Source of the DNA: Quisquiliibacterium sp036525975
Lineage (GTDB): Bacteria; Pseudomonadota; Gammaproteobacteria; Burkholderiales; Burkholderiaceae_E
Length of the DNA stretch: 64,000 bases
Assembly (NCBI GenBank): GCA_036525975.1
Contig: DATCZK010000001.1
Coordinates: 1 to 64,000 of the forward strand
Direction of reading: 5' to 3'
The notes under the pieces are model-generated. The model was not told the DNA's origin. It saw only the letters and a list, made by a program, of their open reading frames with translations, and made no database searches. Below, piece by piece: positions 54,411-63,467 of this stretch. The position numbers and the translations under genes are program-made. Numbering within the stretch: position 1 is the first letter of the stretch; each line of letters opens with the position of its first letter.

Positions 54411-56045
54411 ATGAGCAGCAGGCACTGGCTCGCCGGTTACGGCGAGATCCCGGCCGAAGTCGACGTGCGGGCGTTTTCTTCGGTGACCGCGATGATGGAA
54501 GACGCGATGCGCCGCTTCGCCGACAGGCCGGCGATGCGATGCGCGGGCCTCACGCTCACCTACGCCGACCTCGACCGCCTGTCGCGCGACTTCGCCGCCT
54601 TCCTGCAGAACGAGCTCGGCGTGAAGAAGGGCGAGCGGATCGCGGTGATGACGCCGAACCTGCTCGCGTTCCCGATCGCGTTCCTGGGCATCGTCCGGGC
54701 GGGGGCCGCGCAGGCCAACGTGAACCCGCTGTACACGCCGCGCGAGCTCGAGCACCAGTTGAACGACGCGGGCGTGGAAACGATCGTCGTGTTCAGCGGC
54801 GTGTCGTCGACGGTGGCCGAGGTGATCGGCAAGACGAAGGTGAAGACCGTGATCACGAGCGGCGTGGGCGACGGCAGCGGTGCGAACGTTCCGAGCCCGC
54901 CGGTGGACGCCCGCCTCGGCAACGCGATCAGCCTCACCGACGCACTCGCGCGGGGCGCAAAGCTGCCCTTCACGCCGGTGGAGTCGAGCCTGGACGATCT
55001 CCTGTTCCTGCAGTACACCGGCGGCACGACGGGGCTGTCCAAGGGGGCCGCGCTCTCGCACGGCAACCTGGTGGCCAACGTCGCGCAGTTCAAGGCCTTC
55101 ATGCCGGGCGCGATGCGCGATGGCAAGGAGGCGATCGTGACCGCGATCCCGCTCTATCACATCTTCGCGCTGATGGTGAACTTCATCACCTACTTCACGG
55201 TGGGCGCCGAGAACTGGCTGGTGCCGAACCCGCGCGACTTCGACAGCTTGCTCGCCACGCTCAGGGCCGCCAGGCCCTCGGTGTTCATGGGCGTGAACAC
55301 GCTCTACGCGGGGCTCGTCGCGCACCCGGGCAGCAGGGAGGTGGACTGGTCGAACCTGCGGCTCGCCGGCGGCGGCGGCGCAGCCGTGATCAAGGCCGTG
55401 TCGGACAAGTGGGAGGCGCTCACCGGCACCTTCATCCGCGAGGGCTACGGCTTGTCCGAAACCGGCCCGGTGCTGAGCTTCAACCCGATCTTCGTGCGGG
55501 AGTTCAACAGCACCACCGGCCTGCCGCTGCCCTCCACCGACATCAAGCTGCTCGACGAGCAAGGCAACGAAGTCGCGCTGGGCGAGGCGGGCGAGATCTG
55601 CGCCAAAGGCCCCCAGGTGATGAAGGGCTACTGGCGGCAGCCCGAGGCCACCCGGGCGGCGTTCACCGACGACGGCTATTTCCGCACCGGCGACATCGGC
55701 CAGTTCGACGCGCGCGGCAACCTCAGGATCGTGGACCGCAAGAAGGACATGATCCTGGTGTCGGGCTTCAACGTGTACCCCAACGAGATCGAGGCGGTGG
55801 CCACCGCGTGCCCGGGCGTGGCCGAGTGCGCGTGCGTGGGCGTGCCCGACGAGAAGACCGGCGAGGCGGCGAAGCTGTTCGTGGTGAAGGCCCCCGGCGC
55901 TCGGCTCACCGAGGCCGAGCTGATCGCCCACTGCCGCAGGGAACTCGCCGGGTACAAGGTGCCGAAGGTCGTGCGCTTCATCGAGGCGCTGCCCAAGTCC
56001 ACGGTGGGCAAGATCCTGCGCCGCGAGCTGCGCGACGCGGCCTGA
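54411..56045 (+). CDS. Long-chain fatty acid--CoA ligase-like AMP-dependent synthetase
   Basis: The 544-residue ANL-superfamily enzyme has the AMP-binding motif YTGGTTGLSKGA, the GYGLSETGP motif and FRTGDIG followed by DRKKDMILVSGFNVYPNE-type hinge residues, with the catalytic lysine near KSTVGKILRREL. It would activate fatty or aromatic acids to CoA esters. GAGGAGC precedes the ATG. Length and motifs resemble FadD (561 in E. coli). A single gene, convergent with the DapA-like gene; no beta-oxidation genes adjoin. Confidence 0.9.
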   Translation: MSSRHWLAGYGEIPAEVDVRAFSSVTAMMEDAMRRFADRPAMRCAGLTLTYADLDRLSRDFAAFLQNELGVKKGERIAVMTPNLLAFPIAFLGIVRAGAAQANVNPLYTPRELEHQLNDAGVETIVVFSGVSSTVAEVIGKTKVKTVITSGVGDGSGANVPSPPVDARLGNAISLTDALARGAKLPFTPVESSLDDLLFLQYTGGTTGLSKGAALSHGNLVANVAQFKAFMPGAMRDGKEAIVTAIPLYHIFALMVNFITYFTVGAENWLVPNPRDFDSLLATLRAARPSVFMGVNTLYAGLVAHPGSREVDWSNLRLAGGGGAAVIKAVSDKWEALTGTFIREGYGLSETGPVLSFNPIFVREFNSTTGLPLPSTDIKLLDEQGNEVALGEAGEICAKGPQVMKGYWRQPEATRAAFTDDGYFRTGDIGQFDARGNLRIVDRKKDMILVSGFNVYPNEIEAVATACPGVAECACVGVPDEKTGEAAKLFVVKAPGARLTEAELIAHCRRELAGYKVPKVVRFIEALPKSTVGKILRRELRDAA

Positions 56046-56055
56046 GCGCGAGCGC

Positions 56056-56991
56056 TCAGCGCCCCCAGCGCAGCACCAGCGGGTCGAGCCGGCGCGCGGT
56101 CTCGAGCAGCCCCGCGCGCACCGCCGCGCCCATCGGCGCGAACGGGTGCCGCCCGGCGTCGCAGTCGATCACCCCGCCCTCCTTCATCAGCGCTTTCGCG
56201 GCCAGCAGGCCGCCCTGGCGGTTCTCGAAGTTGATCAGCGGCAGCCAGCGCGCGTAGGCCTCGACCGCCTCGTCGCGCCGGCCCGCGAGGTGCGCGTCGA
56301 CGATCGTGCGGATGCCGTCGGGGTAACCGCCGCCGGTCATCGCGCCGCTCGCGCCCGCGTCGAGGTCGGCCAGCAGCGTGATCCCTTCCTCGCCGTCCCA
56401 GGGGCCCTCGATCGCGTCGCCGCCGAGCGCGATCAGTTCGCGCAGCTTGGACGCTGCGGCCGCGGTCTCGATCTTGAAGTAGGCCACGTGCTCGATCTCG
56501 CGCGCCATGCGCGCGAGCAGCGGCGCGCCCAGCACCGTGCCGCTCACCGGCGCGTCCTGGATCATGATCGGGATGCGCAGCGCGTCGGAGAGGCGCGCGA
56601 AGAACTCCACGATGCGCTCCTCGCCCGCGCGGATCGTCGCGCCGTGATAGGGCGGCATCACCATCACCATCGCGGCGCCCATCGCCTGCGCGCGGCGGCT
56701 GCGCTCGGCGCACACGCGGGTGGCGAAATGCGTGGTGGTGACGATCACCGGCACGCGCCCGGACACGTGCTCGAGAATGGCGCGCGCGAGCACCTCGCGC
56801 TCGTCGTCCGCGAGCGCGAACTGCTCGGAGTAGTTGGCGAGGATGCACAGGCCGTGCGAGCCGGCCTCGATCATGAAGTCCACGCAGCGCTTCTGGCTGG
56901 CGAGGTCGAGCTCGCCCGACTCGGTGAAGGTGGTGGGCACGACCGGGAACACGCCCCGGTAGCGAGGATTCGAGCGGCCGTGATCGGTCAT
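56056..56991 (-). CDS. DapA-family aldolase/dehydratase, probably acting on a 2-keto-3-deoxy sugar acid
   Basis: The 311-residue class I aldolase-fold protein has the Schiff-base lysine at 163 (YFKIE) and Tyr115 (MPPYHG). The DHDPS GTTGE loop is replaced by NYSEQ, and the DHDPS catalytic tyrosine (YNVP) by QDAP, so it is not a lysine-biosynthetic DapA. This pattern resembles the subgroup containing L-2-keto-3-deoxyarabonate dehydratase. Its start overlaps the stop of the FAH-family gene in an ATGA arrangement. Together they suggest conversion of a pentonate-type intermediate toward 2-oxoglutarate semialdehyde or pyruvate-level products; the exact substrate is inferred. Confidence 0.83.
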   Translation of the reverse strand: MTDHGRSNPRYRGVFPVVPTTFTESGELDLASQKRCVDFMIEAGSHGLCILANYSEQFALADDEREVLARAILEHVSGRVPVIVTTTHFATRVCAERSRRAQAMGAAMVMVMPPYHGATIRAGEERIVEFFARLSDALRIPIMIQDAPVSGTVLGAPLLARMAREIEHVAYFKIETAAAASKLRELIALGGDAIEGPWDGEEGITLLADLDAGASGAMTGGGYPDGIRTIVDAHLAGRRDEAVEAYARWLPLINFENRQGGLLAAKALMKEGGVIDCDAGRHPFAPMGAAVRAGLLETARRLDPLVLRWGR

Positions 56992-58163
56992 GCGAGCAAC
57001 CCCCTGCGCGCGAGATCGCGCATCAACGCGCCGGCGCCGTAGGTCCAGGGCGCGGCTTCGTCGCTGTGCACGACGCGGTTGGCGAGCGTGCCCAGGCGCG
57101 GCGTGGACACCGTGACGACGTCGCCCACCGCGTGCGTGAACCCCTGCCCCGGGCCGAAGCGATCCTGCGTGGGCGCGAACATCGTGCCCAGGAACAGCAC
57201 GAAGCCGTCGGGGTAGCGATGGTTCGCGCCGATGGTCTGCGCCACGAGGTCGAGCGGGTCGCGGCTGATCGCGGCGAGCGAGCTCGCGCCGCGCATCTGA
57301 AAGCCCTCGGGGCCGACGACCTCCAGCGAGAGCTCGCAGCCGCGCACGTCGTCGATGCCGAAACCGTCGTCGAAGAGCCGGATGAACGGGCCGATCGCGC
57401 AGCTCGCGTTGTTGTCCTTGGCCTTGCCCAGCAGCAGCGCGCTGCGGCCCTCGAAGTCGCGCAGGTTCACGTCGTTGCCGAGCGTGGCGCCCACGACCTC
57501 GCCGCGGCTGTTCACCGCGAGCACCACCTCCGGCTCGGGGTTGTTCCACTCGCTCTTCGGGTGGATGCCCACGTCGGCCCCGGTGCCCACCGCGCTCATC
57601 GGCTGGGATTTGGTGAACACCTCGGCGTCGGGGCCGATGCCCACCTCGAGGTACTGCGACCAGGCGCCCTGCGCGATCAGCACCTCCTTGAGCCGGGCGG
57701 CCTCGGGCGAGCCCGGGCGGATGCGCGCGAGGTTGTCGCCGATCACGGCCACGATCGCCTTGCGCACCGACTCCGCGCGCGCCGCGTCGCCGCGCGCCTG
57801 CTCCTCGATCACGCGCTCGAGCATCGACGCGACGAAGGTCACCCCGGCCGCCTTGATCGCCTGCAGGTCGCACGGTGCCAGCAGCCGGGGCCCGGAGGGG
57901 CCGACGGCGCCGGCTGCGGAATTGGCCAGGAACGCGGCCGTCTCGCCGAGCCGCGCCCCGTCGTGCTCGCGCACGCGCCGCGCAACGTCGTCGAGCTCGA
58001 GCAGCGCGCTGCAGGTGGGCGCGAGGCGCGAGAGATCGGTCACGCCGTCGCCCTGCACGCGCACGAGCACCGGCCCCTGGCCGTCGACCCAGGCGCGCCC
58101 GACGAGCACCGCGCTCGCGTGGTCGAGCGGCAGCGCGCGCGAAGGATGGAGGTGGTGGTTCAT
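56988..58163 (-). CDS. Fumarylacetoacetate hydrolase-family protein
   Basis: The 391-residue protein has the FAH core in its C-terminal half: metal ligands in NNPEPEVVLAVN and GNDVNLRDFEG, plus LLLGKAKDNNASCAIGP. The N-terminal 110 residues form an extra domain found in longer FAH proteins of sugar-acid clusters. Members cleave or dehydrate 2-keto acids with Mg2+. It is the first gene of a two-gene unit with the DapA-like gene, overlapping by 4 bases. True tyrosine-pathway FAH is unlikely, since no homogentisate genes are present. It is divergent from the YciI gene across 199 bases. Confidence 0.83.
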   Translation of the reverse strand: MNHHLHPSRALPLDHASAVLVGRAWVDGQGPVLVRVQGDGVTDLSRLAPTCSALLELDDVARRVREHDGARLGETAAFLANSAAGAVGPSGPRLLAPCDLQAIKAAGVTFVASMLERVIEEQARGDAARAESVRKAIVAVIGDNLARIRPGSPEAARLKEVLIAQGAWSQYLEVGIGPDAEVFTKSQPMSAVGTGADVGIHPKSEWNNPEPEVVLAVNSRGEVVGATLGNDVNLRDFEGRSALLLGKAKDNNASCAIGPFIRLFDDGFGIDDVRGCELSLEVVGPEGFQMRGASSLAAISRDPLDLVAQTIGANHRYPDGFVLFLGTMFAPTQDRFGPGQGFTHAVGDVVTVSTPRLGTLANRVVHSDEAAPWTYGAGALMRDLARRGLLA

Positions 58164-58362
58164 CGCTTTCTTCCCGAGGCGGGCCCGCGCAGGGCTGCAG
58201 CGGCTGCCGCCCCGGCCCGATGTCGATGCATGATACCCACACGATCGAAAAACGCGCGCTGCGACGCGGGCACTTGCGCTTACACTGGCGCCCGGACGGC
58301 GGCGATCGGGCGGCGGCGATCGCAAGCTTCGGCGCCAAGCCCGCACATCGGAGACCTCGCCC

Positions 58363-58659
58363 ATGCCCTACGCGATCATCACGACCGACAAACCCGCCCA
58401 CCTCGAACTGCGCACGTCGGTGCGCGCCGAGCACCTCGCCTACCTGCGCGCGCACGCCGGCATGCTGCTCGCCGCCGGCGCGCTGATCGAGGACGACGGC
58501 ACCGGCGGCAGCGGCGGCGTGCTGCTCGTGGACACCGACGAGCGCGCGGTGGCCGAGCAATTCGCCGCCGACGACCCGTTCACCCGGGCCGGCCTGTTCG
58601 ACAAGGTGGTGATCCAGCGCTGGCGCAAGGCGTTCGTCGACGGCAAGGCGCTGATCTGA
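58363..58659 (+). CDS. YciI-family protein
   Basis: The 98-residue protein has the YciI ferredoxin-like fold pattern: MPYAIITTDKP, RAEHLAYLRAH with the conserved His, GALIEDDG, and DPFTRAGLFDKVVIQRW. Proteins of this family are small dehalogenase-like or lactonase-like enzymes of uncertain activity. It starts the operon with the D-aminoacylase gene, 19 bases downstream. It may hydrolyse or isomerise a small metabolite; the role is unknown. Confidence 0.87.
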   Translation: MPYAIITTDKPAHLELRTSVRAEHLAYLRAHAGMLLAAGALIEDDGTGGSGGVLLVDTDERAVAEQFAADDPFTRAGLFDKVVIQRWRKAFVDGKALI

Positions 58660-58678
58660 AATTTCGTCCGGAGCCACG

Positions 58679-60145
58679 ATGGACACCGCATTCGACCTGT
58701 TGATCCGCAACGCCACCGTCGTCGACGGCACCGGCGCACCGCGCTATGGCGCCGACATCGGCATCAAGGGCGACCGCATCGCGCGCATCGGCGACCTCTC
58801 CGGGCAGCGGGGCGCCCTCGAGATCGACCTGCGCGAGCGCATCGCCGCGCCCGGGTTCATCGACGCGCACACGCACGACGACCGGTTCATGCTCTCCAAC
58901 CCCGACATGACGCCGAAAGTGAGCCAGGGCGTGACCACCGTGATCGGCGGCAATTGCGGCGTGTCGCTCGCGCCGATGCCGCGCCCGATCCCGGACCCGG
59001 TCACGCCGCCGCTGAACCTGCTCGACGACGCCGGCGAGTGGTTCCGGTTTCGCAGCTTCGGCGCCTACCTCGACGCGCTGCGCGCCGCGCCGGCGGCCAC
59101 CAACTGCGCGATGCTGGTGGGGCACAGCACGCTTCGCATCACGACGATGGACGACCTGAACCGGCCCGCGACCGCGTCCGAGATCGCGGCGATGCGCGCG
59201 CTGGTGGACGAGGCGATGGCCGCGGGCGCGATCGGCGTGTCAACGGGGCTGTTCTACGAGCCGGCGATCGCCGCGCCCACCGAGGAAGTGATCGAGATCT
59301 GCAGGCCGCTCGCGGCGCACGGCGGCATCTACTGCACGCACATGCGCGACGAGGCCGACCACATCGTCGACTCGCTCGAGGAAACCTTCCGCATCGGCCG
59401 CGAGGTGGGCGTGCCGGTGGTGATCTCGCACCACAAGCTCACCGAGAAGGCGAACCACGGCCGCTCGAAGGAAACGCTCGCGCTGATCAGGCAGCGGATG
59501 TCCGGGCAAACCGTGTGCCTGGACTGCTATCCGTACACCGCCGGCTCCACCGTGCTCTCGGCGCACCGCGCCGCGGGCGCGTCGCGCGTGATCGTGACCT
59601 GGTCCAAGGCGCTGCCCGAGCACGCCGGCAAGGATCTGGCCGACATCGCGGAGACGATGGGCGTGTCGCAGGCCGAGGCGATCGATCGGCTGAACCCGGC
59701 CGGCGCGATCTACTTCAAGATGGACGAGGCCGACGTGCAGCGCATCCTCCAGTTCGACGAGACGATGATCGGTTCGGACGGCCTGCCGCACGACGCGCGG
59801 CCGCACCCGCGGCTGTGGGGCACCTTCCCGCGCGTGCTGGGCCACTACAGCCGCGAGCTCAAGCTGTTCCCGCTGGAGACGGCCGTGCACAAGATGACCG
59901 GGCTCACCGCGCGCAACTTCGGGCTGCGCGACCGCGGCGTGCTCAGGGAAGGCGCGTTCGCCGACCTCACGCTGTTCGACGCGGACACGGTGGACGAGGC
60001 GGTGAGCTACGCGGCGCCGGTGGGCCCGGCGCGCGGCATCGACACGGTGATCGTGAACGGGCAGATCGTCTGGCGCGACGGCGCCAGCACCGGCGCCCGA
60101 CCCGGGCGAGTCCTGGAGCGAGACGCCGCCGCCGCGGCGGGCTGA
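58679..60145 (+). CDS. D-aminoacylase / N-acyl-D-amino acid deacylase
   Basis: The 488-residue amidohydrolase has the metal motif FIDAHTHDD, the zinc-binding cysteine in GGNCGVS, HSTLR, ISHHK and SDGLPHDARPHPR, which are D-aminoacylase hallmarks. It releases D-amino acids from N-acyl-D-amino acids (or acts on N-acyl-D-glutamate/aspartate). Length is typical (about 480-495). It follows the YciI gene by 19 bases and is followed by a stem-loop. Along with the D-carbamoylase at 16970, it points to use of D-amino acid derivatives. Confidence 0.9.
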   Translation: MDTAFDLLIRNATVVDGTGAPRYGADIGIKGDRIARIGDLSGQRGALEIDLRERIAAPGFIDAHTHDDRFMLSNPDMTPKVSQGVTTVIGGNCGVSLAPMPRPIPDPVTPPLNLLDDAGEWFRFRSFGAYLDALRAAPAATNCAMLVGHSTLRITTMDDLNRPATASEIAAMRALVDEAMAAGAIGVSTGLFYEPAIAAPTEEVIEICRPLAAHGGIYCTHMRDEADHIVDSLEETFRIGREVGVPVVISHHKLTEKANHGRSKETLALIRQRMSGQTVCLDCYPYTAGSTVLSAHRAAGASRVIVTWSKALPEHAGKDLADIAETMGVSQAEAIDRLNPAGAIYFKMDEADVQRILQFDETMIGSDGLPHDARPHPRLWGTFPRVLGHYSRELKLFPLETAVHKMTGLTARNFGLRDRGVLREGAFADLTLFDADTVDEAVSYAAPVGPARGIDTVIVNGQIVWRDGASTGARPGRVLERDAAAAAG

Positions 60146-60171
60146 GCCGCGCGATCGCCCGATCGCGGGGC
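60146..60171 (+). terminator. Stem-loop after the D-aminoacylase gene
   Basis: CGCGATC pairs with GATCGCG around a GCCC loop, flanked by GCC/GGC with one mismatch, directly after the stop codon. It is a strong hairpin but lacks a T tract, so it may be a factor-dependent terminator or RNA end stabiliser. Confidence 0.45.
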
Positions 60172-60243
60172 TACTGGACGGCGGGGGGCGCACGGGCGGA
60201 CAATCGAAGTGCGGATCAACCGCATTCGAGCGAGGAAATCAAG

Positions 60244-60795
60244 ATGAACGAAAAGACCTCCACCCGCCTCGTGCGCGCCTCGGTTCTGGCCCTGGGCCTG
60301 AGCGCCTTGCTCGGCGCCTGCTACGTGGTGCCGATGAACCCCGACGGTTCGCCAGCCTGGCAGTACCTGCCGCCCCCGCCGCCGGCCGCCGGCGCTCCGG
60401 TCGCGGCGCCGCCGGCGATGCCCGCGATGGCGAGTTCCTATCAGGCGCGCCTTTATCCGATGAACGAACTGGCGGCGCAGTCCGGGCAGCTGGTGGCCAC
60501 GATCGCCGACCTGCACACCGGGCGCGGCGTTCTGTCGATGACGATGGCCGGCGAGTTCCTCACCGGCGAGGCCACGCGCGTTTCCGACTCGCACCCCGGG
60601 TTCGGCGCGGTCTACCAGCGCGTGCTCAGGACGCCGATCAAGGTCGCGCCGGGCCAGCCCAGGGGGATCGCGAACGCCACCGGATCGCGCGGCACCTGGG
60701 TGAACTGCGAGTACGTGCTCGAGCAAAGCGGCCGAGGAACGGGCGCGTGCATGATGTCCAACGGGGCCGCCTACCAGATCCACTTCGGGAACTGA
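60244..60795 (+). CDS. Uncharacterised lipoprotein
   Basis: The 183-residue protein begins MNEKTSTRLVR with a lipobox LLGAC (Cys25), then a proline/alanine-rich linker (about 35-65) and a compact beta-rich domain (LYPMNELAAQSGQLVATIADLHTGRG... VNCEYVLEQSGRGTGACMMSNGAAYQIHF). Two cysteines in the second half could form a disulfide. I do not recognise a named family. The domain resembles small outer membrane lipoproteins with a MORN-free beta fold, but function is unknown. The gene is alone, 57 bases before exeA. Confidence 0.8.
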   Translation: MNEKTSTRLVRASVLALGLSALLGACYVVPMNPDGSPAWQYLPPPPPAAGAPVAAPPAMPAMASSYQARLYPMNELAAQSGQLVATIADLHTGRGVLSMTMAGEFLTGEATRVSDSHPGFGAVYQRVLRTPIKVAPGQPRGIANATGSRGTWVNCEYVLEQSGRGTGACMMSNGAAYQIHFGN

Positions 60796-60852
60796 GGCCG
60801 CTCGCGCGCCGCTGAACCGGGGCGAAGGCCCCGCGGGGTTATCCTTCGTGCC

Positions 60853-62616
60853 ATGTACGCGCGCCACTTCGGGCTGAGCCAGCCGCCGTTCTCGATCGCG
60901 CCCGATCCGCGCTACCTCTTCATGAGCGAGCGCCACCGCGAGGCGCTCGCGCACCTGCTCTACGGGGTGCGCGGCGGCGGCGGTTTCGTCGTGCTCACCG
61001 GCGAGATCGGCGCGGGCAAGACCACGGTGTGCCGCAGCTTCCTCGAGCAGATCCCCCCGGGCTGCGAGGTGGCCTACATCTTCAACCCGAAGCTCACGGT
61101 GCAGGAGCTGCTCGGCTCGATCTGCGCGGAGTTCCGCGTGCCCTACCGGCACGAAGGCCCGGGAGTCGCGACGGTCAAGGACTACGTCGACGCGCTCAAC
61201 CAGTACCTGCTGAAGATGCACGCGGCGGGGCGCAACAACGTCCTGATCATCGACGAGGCGCAGAGCCTGTCGGCCGAGGTGCTCGAACAGCTGCGCCTGC
61301 TCACCAACCTCGAGACGAACGAGCACAAGCTGTTGCAGATCGTGCTGATCGGGCAGCCCGAGCTGCGCGCGATGCTCGCCCGCCCCGAGCTCGAGCAGCT
61401 CGCGCAGCGGGTGGTCGCGCGCTACCACCTCGGCGCGCTCTCGCAAACCGAGAGCCGGCACTACGTGGCGCATCGCCTCGCGGTGGCGGGCCTGACGCAG
61501 GCGCCGCCGTTCAGCGACGCGGCCATGGCGCGCATCCACCGCTATTCGCGCGGGGTGCCCAGGCGCATCAACCTGTTGTGCGACCGCGCGCTGCTCGGCG
61601 CGTACGCCAAGGGCGAGAGCCGCGTGGACCAGCGCACCGTGGACGCCGCCGCGAAAGAAGTGCTCGAGCGCCCCGACCTGGCGATGGTCAAGCGCAAGCG
61701 CCTCGAGCGCGCGGCGCTGCTCGCGGCGGGGCTGGCCACCGGGGCGGCGCTCGCGGGCGTGGTCACCTTCGCGCTCGACCCCGCCGGGCGCGTGACCTCG
61801 CCCGCGGACCGGGCCGCGCTCGCCGGCGCGGCGTCGACGGCGGTTGCGGGCGGCGCCGCGGTGGCGGCGTCACGGCCGGACAGCGCTGGCGCGCCGGCGG
61901 CGACGCCTTCCGAAGCCGGGGGTGGCGCGGCCAAGGGGGAGCCGGCCGCGGCGCTCTCGCTTGCATCGTCCGCGGCCACCGCTTCGCGGCCCGCCGAGGC
62001 GCAGGCTTTCGACCTGCCCACGGGCTTCGCGTCGATGGTGGGCGCGCAGGACGATGCGTGGCGCGAACTGGCGCGGATCTGGGGAATCGCCCCGCTCGAG
62101 GGCGACCCTTGCGCGGCCTCGCAGCAGCGCCAGATCCAGTGCTATCGCAACCCGAACATCACGCTCGCGCTGATCAGGCAGCTCGACCGCCCCGGAATCC
62201 TCACGCTGCGCGACGCCGACAAGCGCGCCGCGCACGCCGTGCTGACCGGGCTGTCGGACAAGGACGCCACGCTGCGCATCGGCAACGCCTCGCGCACGGT
62301 TTCGCTGGTGTCGCTGGCCGACTACTGGCGCGGCGAGTTCACGACGCTGTGGCGGGCGCCGCCGGGCTACTCGGGCAGGAACGTCACGAGCAGCGCGGCC
62401 CCGAGCGCGCGCTGGATCGCGCGCCACCTCGCGGCCGCGCGCGGAGAGACGCGCCCCCTCGCCGGGGGTTTCGACGACACCGAACTGCGGGGCTGGGTGC
62501 ACGGGTTCCAGCTGGCGCAGGGCCTGCCCTCGGACGGCATCGCCGGCCCGGTGACGCTGATGCGCCTGAACCGCGTGATCGGCATCGACGAGCCGAAGCT
62601 CGCGGCGGAGAACTGA
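60853..62616 (+). CDS. ExeA/GspA-family AAA ATPase with peptidoglycan-binding C-terminus
   Basis: The 587-residue inner membrane protein has an N-terminal AAA ATPase (MYARHFGLSQPPFSIAPDPRYLFM, Walker A TGEIGAGKTT, Walker B VLIIDEAQSLS), one membrane helix (about 290-310), an Ala-rich periplasmic linker and a C-terminal peptidoglycan-binding-like domain (GLPSDGIAGPVTLMRLNRV). In type II secretion ExeA helps place the secretin in the cell wall. The GspB-like gene follows by 4 bases. No ribosome site is evident before the ATG; a GGGGC-GAAG-GCCCC hairpin (60819-60832) lies just upstream. Confidence 0.9.
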   Translation: MYARHFGLSQPPFSIAPDPRYLFMSERHREALAHLLYGVRGGGGFVVLTGEIGAGKTTVCRSFLEQIPPGCEVAYIFNPKLTVQELLGSICAEFRVPYRHEGPGVATVKDYVDALNQYLLKMHAAGRNNVLIIDEAQSLSAEVLEQLRLLTNLETNEHKLLQIVLIGQPELRAMLARPELEQLAQRVVARYHLGALSQTESRHYVAHRLAVAGLTQAPPFSDAAMARIHRYSRGVPRRINLLCDRALLGAYAKGESRVDQRTVDAAAKEVLERPDLAMVKRKRLERAALLAAGLATGAALAGVVTFALDPAGRVTSPADRAALAGAASTAVAGGAAVAASRPDSAGAPAATPSEAGGGAAKGEPAAALSLASSAATASRPAEAQAFDLPTGFASMVGAQDDAWRELARIWGIAPLEGDPCAASQQRQIQCYRNPNITLALIRQLDRPGILTLRDADKRAAHAVLTGLSDKDATLRIGNASRTVSLVSLADYWRGEFTTLWRAPPGYSGRNVTSSAAPSARWIARHLAAARGETRPLAGGFDDTELRGWVHGFQLAQGLPSDGIAGPVTLMRLNRVIGIDEPKLAAEN

Positions 62617-62620
62617 AGCC

Positions 62621-63430
62621 GTGTCGCTGATCCTCGACGCGCTGCGAAAGGCGGACTCCGAACGCGAGCGCGGTTCGGTGCCGGGCCTGCACGCCCATCC
62701 GCTGCCGGCGCTCGCAGCCGAACCGGCGCAGGCCTCCCGCAAGCGAGCCTGGCAGTGGGCGCTGGCCGGCCTCGCGGTCGCGGGTGCGCTCGCCTGGTAC
62801 GTGGCCGCGCGCGACGCAGGCTGGGCGCCGGCGGAATCGCCCCCCCCGAAGGCGGTGCCTGGCGCGGCGCGCGCCTCGGCCCCGACAACGACCGCGGCCA
62901 CGCGGGCAGCCGCGGCTCTCGCGCGCGGCGAGCTGCCCCCGGCGGCCGAGCCGGCGCCCTGGCCCGCGCGCGAGAGCCGCGGCGCGGCACGGTCGGCCGC
63001 CGAGCCGGCAACTGCCGAGCCGGCAACCGCGGCACTCGCAGCAACCGCACCGGCGACTGCCGAGCCGGGGCGCACCGCGCCGGCGGGCACCTCCCGGGCG
63101 ACCCCCGCCCCCACGGCCGGTACGCCCCGACCCGGGGCGCAGGCGAGCGTTGCGCCCGCTGTCGCTTCGCCTTCCGCCGACGCGCGGCCGCCAGCCGAGG
63201 CCGGGGTCTACGCCGTGGAACAGCTGCCCCAGCACATCCGTTCCCAGTTGCCGGCGCTGTCCGTCACCGGCGCGATCTACTCGCCGAACGCCGCGGACCG
63301 CACGCTGATCGTGAACGGGCGCCTGGTGCGCGAAAAGCAGTCGCTCGCCGCCGACCTCTCGCTCGAGCAGATCGGCCAGAAATCGGCGGTGCTCAGCTTC
63401 AGGGGGTACCGCTTCGAGCTCAGGTTCTAG
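62621..63430 (+). CDS. gspB: GspB-family type II secretion assembly protein
   Basis: The 269-residue protein has the GspB start MSLILDALRKADSERERG, one membrane helix at about 43-61, a long Ala/Pro/Thr-rich periplasmic linker (about 68-195) with repeated AEPAT units, and a C-terminal GspB domain (IRSQLPALSVTGAIYSPNAADRTLIVNG, FRGYRFELRF). It pairs with ExeA to help insert the secretin. Translation starts at GTG 62621. Core type II secretion genes are not in the window. Confidence 0.88.
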   Translation: MSLILDALRKADSERERGSVPGLHAHPLPALAAEPAQASRKRAWQWALAGLAVAGALAWYVAARDAGWAPAESPPPKAVPGAARASAPTTTAATRAAAALARGELPPAAEPAPWPARESRGAARSAAEPATAEPATAALAATAPATAEPGRTAPAGTSRATPAPTAGTPRPGAQASVAPAVASPSADARPPAEAGVYAVEQLPQHIRSQLPALSVTGAIYSPNAADRTLIVNGRLVREKQSLAADLSLEQIGQKSAVLSFRGYRFELRF

Positions 63431-63467
63431 CCCGCGCCGGGCGGCGGCCGTTATACACTGCCGAGGC

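Noticed and set aside
58298..58322. Direct repeat of GGCGGCGATCG upstream of the YciI gene
   Set aside because: Built from base composition and GATCG-rich context common throughout; no spacing or promoter link.
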